Below, piece after piece: positions 56,757 to 64,000 of a stretch of DNA of 64,000 nucleotides. A model generated the notes under the pieces. That model was not told the origin of the DNA and ran no database searches. It worked only from the letters and a program-made list of their open reading frames with translations. Each line of letters begins with the position of its first letter. Positions within the stretch are counted from its first letter, which is position 1. The position numbers and the translations under genes were made by a program. Origin of the DNA: Polyangium spumosum (GTDB taxonomy: Bacteria; Myxococcota_A; Polyangia; Polyangiales; Polyangiaceae); contig NZ_WJIE01000008.1 in NCBI RefSeq assembly GCF_009649845.1, forward strand, positions 330,604 to 394,603, written 5' to 3'.

Positions 56757-59700
56757 GTCATCGACTCCGGCCACGCAACGACGAGGCCCACCGGGGTGAG
56801 GCGCGCCATGCGCACTTCATAGAGCGCCTCGATGGCGGCCGGCTCGGATTCGAGCTCGCCCGCCGCCGCCGCGCGCCGCCGCTCGAGGTGCCGCAAATCG
56901 AGGTCCACCTGGCGCTTCTGATCCTTGTCCTGCACGTTGAAGAGGTCCGTCTGGCGCAGCCGCGCCTCGGCCTTGTCGATGGCCGTGCGCTGCCTCAAAA
57001 GCAGTCCGCGCAGCTCATCGGCCTCGCGCCGAGCACGCTCGGCGAGACCTTGCCGCGCCTCCACATCCAACGCGTCCGCCTCGGCTTCGATGTGCGGCCA
57101 GAGGGCTCGCAAGAGAGCCTCGGCGTTCTCGCGAATGCGCTTCATGATCGTCGCATTGGGCGCGCGACCTCCACCTGCGAGCAGCCGCTCGGTCGATGTG
57201 ATGGCCTGGGCGGCCGTCGCCCGGTTCTTGTACGGCTTGATCGCGCTGGCCTCCCCGGACCACGCAGCCGCGAGCGGGACGAGCTGATCGTGGAGCCGCG
57301 CCGCCCCGGTGCCGAAGAGCGTCAGGCGGGCATAACCGACGACGCGCACGACGCTCTCGTCGGGCGCGACCACGGCTGTCACCCGTGAGAGGTCATGCGC
57401 ACCGAATCCCTGCGCGAGGAACCGATCGAGAATGCGCTTTACGAACGGGTGCGCGAGGTGGAGCTGCTCGGCCCCCTCGGAGAGGCTCGCGAGCGGGTGG
57501 AAGGTCACGGGCCGCGGAGGCTTCTGGCGCCACTCCCAAAAGTCCTCGGTGCGCCCGCGCGGCGGCCGGAGCGTGTCGAGCGTGACGTCCCAGGACCTGT
57601 CGAGCGCCGGCAGCTCGTGTGTCGCGCGCCCGTCGCTGGTCTTGCCTGCGTCTTTCAATGGCGGAGCGCCGGCGAGCGTGAGGCCGATCTCGACGACGCC
57701 CCGCAAGGAGTCGGCCTCGACCTCCAGCGTGCGCCGGGAGCTCTCGAGGCGCCGGCCAGCGCGCATGACCTCGTCGCGCACAGCAGAAAGGTCGGTTCGC
57801 CGCGCCTCTAGCTCCTCATCGACCGTGGCCGTCTTCGCGTCAGATCCGACCTTCTCAACCACGCCGCGCACCTTGCGCGTGATGCCGTTCTCGAGCGCTG
57901 CTTCGATCTGATCAAGCAGCACGGCCCCGAGGGAACCGAGCTCGCGCTGCACGGTCGCGATCTTCCGCACGACGGTCTCGAGCACCTGATCCTCGGTGCG
58001 CTGCGGGTAAACGAAGTAGTGACAGCGGACCTCCTCCGCGGGCTGGAGCGTGCGGTCGATGCGGCCGTTGCGCTGCTCCATGCGGGCCGGGTTCCAGGGG
58101 ATGTCGATGTGGAAGAGGTCGGCGCAGTGGGCTTGCAGGTTGACACCTTCGCGGGCGGCGTCGGTCGCGACGAGGATGCGCACGGGATGCTCGTCGGGCG
58201 GGCTGTTGAACGCGCGCTGCACCTCGTCGCGGGCCTCGTCACCCATGCCGCCGTGAAACTGCATGATGCGGTTCTCGCCGTCGTCGGTGTGCGCAACGGC
58301 TGCGGAGAGAAGCTCGACGAGGTAACGCTTCGTGTCCGCGTACTCGGTGAAGATGAGCACCCGGCGAGGCGACCATGCACGTTTCGCGCGCGTGTCCTCG
58401 CCGAGGCCGATCGCGGGGCAGAGGTGCTCGCGCATCCAGGCGAGCAGCGCGAGCGTCTTCGCATCGGGCTCCCTGCGGGCCTTCTCGGCGAGGGCGCGCA
58501 TCTCGGCGAGGAGCGCGCGGGCCTCCTCGGTCGGGGTCGGGAGCGTTGAGCTGGCACGACGCACGGCCGCTTCGCTCTCCTCGGCGAGCGTCTCGTCCGA
58601 CAGCCCGTGCGTCTCCGGGTCCGCCTCGGCATCGATCGAGGCCTTGGGTTTGGCCGCGGAGAGCTTCAATTGCTGGGGCGCGCCGACCGGCCCGCCCTTC
58701 TTGGCGAGGCCCTGCGCGTGCGCGTCGATGGTGCGTGCAAACGCCTCGGGGCTCGAGAGGAGCCGCTGCTGCATGTGGATGAACGGAAGACGCCCCTGCC
58801 CAGATGCAGGCGCGCAGAGCTCGGTGTAGCGCTGGAGTTTCTCGCCGAGCGTCAGCTCGATCGGCTGACCGGGGCCTAGATGGCTCGCCTCCGCCTTGCC
58901 CTCCTCGCCCGTCTCGGCGTCGTAGTTCTTCTGCGCGAGGCGCCAGATGCCGCCCTCGTGCATGAGCGCGAGCTGCACGAGGAGGCGGCGCGGGAAGCGC
59001 TCGACGCCGAGCTGACGCAGGTCGCGCTTGAGCCTGCGCACCATGATCGGCTCGAGATCCTTCTTGCCCTCGACCGGCACGCCGCGCGTGAAGCGCACCG
59101 GGTCGAGGATCTCGAGCAGCGCGCTGAAGCTGTTCGAGTGCCCGTTGTGCGGCGTGGCGCTGAGGAAGAGGCGGTTGTCGAACCGCGGCGCGAGGTCGCG
59201 GATGGTCCGCGTGATGTCGGTGTCGGTGGCGTACTTGCTCGCGGAGGCGGGCGCCGCGACGTGGGCCTCGTCGAGGATGAGCAGGCCCTTGCGCGCCCGC
59301 TCGCCGAGGTGCAGGAGCGGATCGCGGTACTCGGGCCGGCGCAAGAGTGCGTGCGAGACGATGAAGCGGTTGTGCGTGCTCCAGGGGTTGGTCCCGAACC
59401 CGCGTTCCTGGCGTCGATAGGCGACGAACTGCCGGGTCATCACCTCGAAGCGCAGTCCGAAGCGGCGCTGCATCTCGCCCTGCCATTGAAGGCAAACCGA
59501 GGCGGGGCAGACGACGAGGACGAAGCTCGCCTGCTGCCTGAGGATGAGCTCCTGGAGCACGAGGCCCGCCTCGATGGTCTTGCCGAGTCCGACGTCGTCG
59601 GCGATGAACAGGTTCGCGCGGGGAAGCTCGAGCGCCTTCATCAGGGGCGTGAGCTGATGCGCCATGAGCTTGATGCCCGCGCGGAATGGGGCCTGAAAGC

Positions 59701-60383
59701 GGGTCGCATCCGCGGCGCTGACGGCGCTCCACTTGAGTGCGTGCAAGTAGGCGCCGAAGTGCGCGGGGGGATCGAGCCGCGAGACCTCGCCGAGGCCGTG
59801 GGTCTCGGGCGCGACGATACGGGCGCCAAGCTCGAGGTCCCAGAGCACGTCGATCGGGCGCCCGGGATCATCGTCATCGAGGCAGACGAGTCGAACGAGC
59901 GGCGAGTCGTTGCCTTCGCCCGCGACGACGTCTTCGACGAGCCACTGGCGATGCCGGGCATGTACGATCTGGCCCTTGGCGGGGAGACCGTCGGCGCTCG
60001 CGGCGGGTGGCCGCACGGTGGCTGCGCGCGGATCGAGGCCTGCGGCTTCGAGGACGAGCGCCTGGAGGTCGGCGCGAGCGCGGGCGGAGGGTATCGAGGC
60101 CGTGACGGCGGCAGACGGCCCGAAGCTCGTCTCGACCGAGCTCGCGGAGCAGGGCCGGGAGACGCTTGCCGAGGTGGTTCGAGAGCTTGGCGATGAGGCG
60201 GTCCTTGCCGCCAGACACATCGCGAACCTCGCAGCCGAGGAGCTGACAGAGGTCGAGGAGCCGCCCCGCGGCGATGACCGCAAGGACCGAGGCGACGGTG
60301 GGCACCGAGGTCGGTGGGGGGAGGACGAAGGGCTGCGCGCTGGCGGCGCTATCCGGCGTTTTCTGCGGTCTTCTTGCGGCCAC
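56753..60383 (-). CDS. drmD: DISARM class 1 DrmD, SNF2-like helicase, apparent +1 frameshift
   Basis: Motifs downstream: ADDVGLGKTIEAGL near residue 268, LDEAHVAAPAS near 368, LSATPHNGHSN, and RNGRIDRTLQ near 774, a full SNF2 ATPase. The N-terminus reads well from GTG 60383 (GGGAG about 7 nt upstream) as MAARRPQKTPDS to CRRHGLDT, then the frame breaks. The coding sense continues one base off as SARARADLQALVLEAAG. One surplus C in the CCC run (plus strand GGG 60089-60091) explains it. The alternative single-frame start at 60649 gives 150 residues of Ser/Pro/Arg shadow-like sequence. Either the gene is broken, or this is a sequencing error or a recoding site. If broken, DISARM may be inactive or rely on re-initiation. 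Confidence 0.8.
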
Positions 60384-60518
60384 TCGTGTCTCCCGGTGGT
60401 GCCCGAGCGCGCTGGCGGCGCCTCGGGCGGCGGGAGTGTAACAGGAAGGGGAGGGATGGGATGCGGAGATGAGGCGTGGTATCCGGGATGTGCGTTCGTG
60501 GAGAAACCGAGGTCCGCG
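60384..60518. promoter_or_regulatory. Divergent spacer between drmD and PLD-helicase gene
   Basis: 135 bp between divergent starts; expected to carry the promoters of both. No specific boxes were recognised. Confidence 0.35.
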
Positions 60519-63500
60519 ATGTCCGTTGGGAGGCTATCCAGCGAGATCATTCCCCAGGCCGATCGCCTCGACATCGTGCTCCGCGTTCTCGCCTTCATCG
60601 AGCGCGAAGGCCGGCGGCCCACTCCCGCGGAGATCGACGTCGAGTTCACGGAACGCTATGTCGGCTACTGTTGCCAGGCCGCGACGCTGCTGAAGTTCCT
60701 CGATACATCGTACAAGATCACCGACAAAGGAAAGCTGCTCCTCACGCTCGAAGATGACTTGCAGCTCCTGCGTGTGATCTGTGCGTTCGAGGAGAGCGAA
60801 GCGGGACGAGCGTGGCTGCGCTGGGCTGGCGTCAAGGAGCTCAACGACCTCGACCCCGAGTCGGCGTCGGACTTTCTCCATGCCTGTGCCGACTTCGCCG
60901 ACTCGACCATCGATCGACGCGCGCAAACGCTCTGCGCCTGGGCCCGCGAATTCCTCGAGCTACGTGGCAAACGCAAAGGAACATCGCTCAGCTTGGAAAA
61001 ATGGGCCTCCACGCAAATGCATCCGTGCGATCCGGAAGCCCTCGCGCAGGTGACTGCCCTCGGGCCGGAGGACTCGGCGGGCATCGTGCAGCGCCTCGGC
61101 CCCGGCACGCACCGCGTCCGCGTCGTCTCGGGCTTTTTCACCATCAGCGGTTATCAGATCCTTGCGAAACGGCTCACGGGGGCCGAGGTCCGTCTGCTCA
61201 TCGGGCAGGACGAGCGCAACCCGTTCGCGCGCCGCTCGGTCGACGATGCAACCACCGTCCTTCGCCTTTTTCGGGAGAGCCTGGACCAAGGCTTGCCCTC
61301 GGCCACGCGCCGCAAGGAGATCAAGAAGTTGCACGCGGACGTCCTGCGCAGCCTCGTAGGTATTCGCCACTTCGAGCCTCGCAAGCAGAACAAGCTCCAC
61401 GCCAAGGTATACATCTTCGATCTCCGTGCAGCCTACATCACCTCTGCCAACCTCACGGTCAACGGGCTGAGGCAAAACATTGAAGGCGGCGCGCTGATGA
61501 CCTCTCGCGCGCACGTCGAGTACTACGTTCGGCAATTCGAAACCTTTTTCCACGAAGCGACGCCGATCACGCTCCCGATCCTGGAGGAGATCGAAAAAAG
61601 CTGGGCGTTCACCAAGCCGATCCCTCCGTATCTGCTCTTTCTCAAGGTCATGTACGAGCTCTTCGAGCGGCTACCAGAGCTCGAGACGCCGACCCGGTAC
61701 GAACTGGCGGAGTTCCAGCGTCGCCTCGTTCGACCTGTCATCACCAAGCTCCTCAACTACCGAGTAGCCATGCTCATCTCTCCGACGGGAACCGGCAAGA
61801 CGGTCATGGCGAGCCACGTGGCGGCCTATATGGCGCAAGAGCAGCACGTTCATCGCGTGATCGTCGTTTGCCCCAACCAATCGATAGGATTGAACTGGAG
61901 GAAGCATCTGGCGGCCTTCGGCCGCTCGGCTGATGTGATCACGCATGGCCTCCTGCGTCGCATCGAGGTTAGCTCCACCGACAACCAGCGACTATTGAAG
62001 GAGCTCCAGGAGAACCCACGCGAGACCGATCTCTACATCGTGGACGAGTGCCACCATTTTCGTAACGAGGACACGATCGGGCGGGAAAGCCTACTGCGCC
62101 TGCTACGGCCCGCGGATGGGAAGGTGCGCCCGTACTGCCTCCTCCTCACCGCGACGCCGATCAGCACTGGGCTGCGCAACCTGAACATGCTGCTCGATCT
62201 CATCTGCCAGCCGGAGATCGAGTCTGTCAGACAGATCGATACTGTCCCCGCTGTCGTCAACGTCACTCTGCCGTTCATCATGGCCCACTACGGGATCCGC
62301 CAGAAAGGCGTGCCCGGCATGGCGCTGCGCTTCGGAGAGGACCACCGCTACTTTCCCAACATCCGTATCCGGACGGTCCACTATCTGTCGCCCATGGTTG
62401 ATCTATTCAAGATCATCCGCGGCCTGCAGCTGAAGTTCGAAGACGGGGAGCGGATCGCGGTCCGATGCGCGCTCGGGGGCGGCGAATGGCCCGAGACCCC
62501 GCAAGGCCGTGAGTACGGCCTCCTCCGCGCTCTGCTGGCCCGGCGTGCCGAGAGCAGCCCGCTCGCACTCCATCGCACCGTGGAGCGTCTGCTGACCAGC
62601 ATCGACCAGGGAGCACTGCGCCCCGTCAATCGGGACGAGCTGTGCGCGGGTCTGCGCAGCCTCGCTGACAAGGCGTGTGCTCCCGCGGAAGACTCCAAGC
62701 TTCAAGCGCTCTTCGAGAAGGTGAGGGAGCTCCACCGCGAGACCAAGGTGCTCATCTTCTCCGAAGCCGTCGATACCGTCGAGTACGTGGCGGACGCGCT
62801 GCAAAAGCGATTCCCGAAGAGGTGTGTCGCCGCACTCGACGGTAGCACGAGTCTGGCCGAGCGTCAGCGTATCATCACCCGATTCGCGCCGATCGCCAAC
62901 GGTCGGAAGAGCGTCAGCGAAGATGAACCGGACATCGATATTCTGGTTACCTCCGACACCTGCGCCGAGGGAGAGAATCTCCAGGATGCGATGATCGTCG
63001 TCAACTACGACCTGACCTGGACGCCCCTCATGCTGACGCAGCGGCTCGGGCGGATTGACCGTGCCACCGACCAGCCGCGGGAGGTCCAGGTCTTCAACTT
63101 CTACCCAGGAGCCGTGGAGTATGACCAGCTCGTTGGACTATGGAGCCGGCTGGAAGAGCGCTCCAAGGAGCTCTCGGTGCTCACGCGCGGGCAAGTGATC
63201 GGCGAGCACGAGCGCCGTCTCGAGGAGATTCCGTCCGATGATCTGGGGCCCGTTCGTGCCCTCTACGAGAACGAGGACTACAATCTGTTCCTGAACACGC
63301 TGCTCCCAACGCCGCGCTACATGGAAATATGGCTCGGTGCTACCGAGGAAGAGCGGCAGCTTGCCCGACGCCTTCCGGATGGCGTGCAGGCTGGAGAGCA
63401 AAGACACTCCAGCGGGTGCTACGTCCTGCTGCGATACGAGGGGACGATTCATTCTATTTTCCTTGACAGGACGAGCCAGCGTCTCCTGCGGGCCCCCGAC

Positions 63501-63683
63501 GATGTCACCCACGAATTCTTGGTGAAAGAACACGTCTTCACCGAGAGAGACTCAGCCACGATTGCACCCCCGGAGAGCTTCGATGATGAGGTAGCCAAAG
63601 CTGTAAGGCTATGGAGCGAGAGCGCCGGCATTGACGTCGACGTGGTGACGGTAGTCGCTGCGAAGTTCCTCACACGAGGGTGA
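60519..63683 (+). CDS. PLD-SF2 helicase fusion protein
   Basis: 1054 aa from ATG 60519, with GAGG 6 nt upstream; more than 200 earlier in-frame codons are antisense to drmD. Residues ~1-130 are a helical domain of unknown fold. A PLD-like nuclease domain follows (~190-340) with KLHAKVYIFD near 294 and ITSANLTVNG. The SF2 helicase has SPTGTGKTVMASH near 422, IVDECHHFRNE near 508, LLTATPISTG near 545 and LTQRLGRIDRATD near 841. PLD-helicase fusions of this layout are widespread in defence islands. It is divergent from drmD across a 135-bp spacer, so it may share control with DISARM or be a stand-alone unit. No partner gene is visible before the window ends. Confidence 0.82.
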   Translation: MSVGRLSSEIIPQADRLDIVLRVLAFIEREGRRPTPAEIDVEFTERYVGYCCQAATLLKFLDTSYKITDKGKLLLTLEDDLQLLRVICAFEESEAGRAWLRWAGVKELNDLDPESASDFLHACADFADSTIDRRAQTLCAWAREFLELRGKRKGTSLSLEKWASTQMHPCDPEALAQVTALGPEDSAGIVQRLGPGTHRVRVVSGFFTISGYQILAKRLTGAEVRLLIGQDERNPFARRSVDDATTVLRLFRESLDQGLPSATRRKEIKKLHADVLRSLVGIRHFEPRKQNKLHAKVYIFDLRAAYITSANLTVNGLRQNIEGGALMTSRAHVEYYVRQFETFFHEATPITLPILEEIEKSWAFTKPIPPYLLFLKVMYELFERLPELETPTRYELAEFQRRLVRPVITKLLNYRVAMLISPTGTGKTVMASHVAAYMAQEQHVHRVIVVCPNQSIGLNWRKHLAAFGRSADVITHGLLRRIEVSSTDNQRLLKELQENPRETDLYIVDECHHFRNEDTIGRESLLRLLRPADGKVRPYCLLLTATPISTGLRNLNMLLDLICQPEIESVRQIDTVPAVVNVTLPFIMAHYGIRQKGVPGMALRFGEDHRYFPNIRIRTVHYLSPMVDLFKIIRGLQLKFEDGERIAVRCALGGGEWPETPQGREYGLLRALLARRAESSPLALHRTVERLLTSIDQGALRPVNRDELCAGLRSLADKACAPAEDSKLQALFEKVRELHRETKVLIFSEAVDTVEYVADALQKRFPKRCVAALDGSTSLAERQRIITRFAPIANGRKSVSEDEPDIDILVTSDTCAEGENLQDAMIVVNYDLTWTPLMLTQRLGRIDRATDQPREVQVFNFYPGAVEYDQLVGLWSRLEERSKELSVLTRGQVIGEHERRLEEIPSDDLGPVRALYENEDYNLFLNTLLPTPRYMEIWLGATEEERQLARRLPDGVQAGEQRHSSGCYVLLRYEGTIHSIFLDRTSQRLLRAPDDVTHEFLVKEHVFTERDSATIAPPESFDDEVAKAVRLWSESAGIDVDVVTVVAAKFLTRG

Positions 63684-64000
63684 GTGCGGTCAGCAAGACG
63701 CGACCGCAGCGGACTCTGCTCTGGTTTTGCATGCCGTCAGCAGATGCTCGACAGGCCGAGCCGTCCTGGCAATCTGGTGAACGCCCCGGAGATAAGAGCC
63801 ACGAAATAGAAAGGAGACGCTGCATCCCGTGGCAGACTCGCCCGAAGCTCCTCTCACCACTGCCATCATCGACCCCTCTGTGCCAACATCCGATGAGACA
63901 GCGCTCCTCCCGAAATTAGTGTAGAGAAGAGGGCGGAGACTGGACCTGACCCGCGTGCCCAAACCTTCCCATCTTCGATCCATCGATTCTACCTCCGCCC
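63684..64000. other. Right-end sequence without a convincing gene
   Basis: 317 bp. On the + strand, AAGGAG at 63811 precedes GTG 63829, which opens a 31-codon ORF (MADSPEAPLTTAIIDP) ending at 63924. The sequence after that stop shows no firm frame. It could be the 5' part of a gene broken by a frameshift, or chance. Confidence 0.3.

Noticed and set aside
60384..60649. Single-frame drmD start at 60649
   Set aside because: The added ~150 residues are Ser/Pro/Arg shadow-like and overlap the divergent gene; the other frame from 60383 has a ribosome site and sensible protein.
63680..63919. 79-codon ORF overlapping the stop of the last helicase
   Set aside because: No coding bias or motif; probably chance read-through of non-coding sequence.

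Overview
The window is high-GC bacterial DNA with strong G/C third positions. It carries soluble Hanks-type Ser/Thr kinases fused to sensor or TPR regions, and a lipoprotein built from Cys-rich DUF4215-type repeats. Together these point to a myxobacterium (Polyangia, Sorangium/Polyangium-like); that assignment is inference from gene content. Positions 1-11.6 kb look like ordinary chromosome with one defence-type gene at the left edge. From about 12.4 kb to the right end the window is a dense defence island with no intact transposase or integrase.

Layout. 1-1437 (-): partial macro-like/SIR2 protein. 1.6-4.9 kb (+): Cys-rich surface lipoprotein. 5.0-9.6 kb (+): two Ser/Thr kinases. 9.85-11.64 kb: divergent SDR oxidoreductase and AraC regulator. 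11.64-12.46 kb: decayed gene fragment and a degenerate 21-bp tandem repeat. 12.46-18.7 kb: a helical hypothetical protein, copy 1 of a 1418-aa HIT-PLD-helicase-S24 fusion, and a 380-aa conserved protein. 19.15-22.06 kb: a 28-nt tRNA 3' end, 11-bp iterons, a ParB-like gene, a coupled CX5R phosphatase, a 77-bp inverted-repeat structure and a truncated lipoprotein gene, together resembling a small integrated element. 22.1-25.6 kb (-): McrBC. 25.6-31.4 kb (-): a 1948-aa carbon-nitrogen hydrolase/NACHT/pentapeptide/WD40 protein. 31.6-35.9 kb (-): copy 2 of the 1418-aa fusion.

36.1-42.5 kb (+): a tightly coupled DUF6361-PLD-helicase operon (Azaca-like by recall). 42.5-60.4 kb (-): a class 1 DISARM locus, read drmD-drmMI-drmA-drmB-drmC with an AIPR gene appended. 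It is interrupted between drmMI and drmA by an opposite-strand HD-hydrolase/Panacea pair. drmD appears to carry a +1 frameshift near 60090. 60.5-63.7 kb (+): another PLD-SF2 helicase, divergent from DISARM.

How they may work together. Most modules pair a nucleic-acid motor with a nuclease or another effector: McrBC, DISARM, DUF6361-PLD-helicase, the HIT-PLD-helicase-S24 proteins and the PLD-SF2 protein. The NACHT protein and the SIR2 protein would act as sensor/effector abortive-infection proteins. The best candidates for undescribed biology are the nitrilase-NACHT receptor, the duplicated HIT-PLD-helicase-S24 protein, and the HD/Panacea pair nested inside DISARM. No CRISPR array, rRNA gene or complete tRNA gene was seen.
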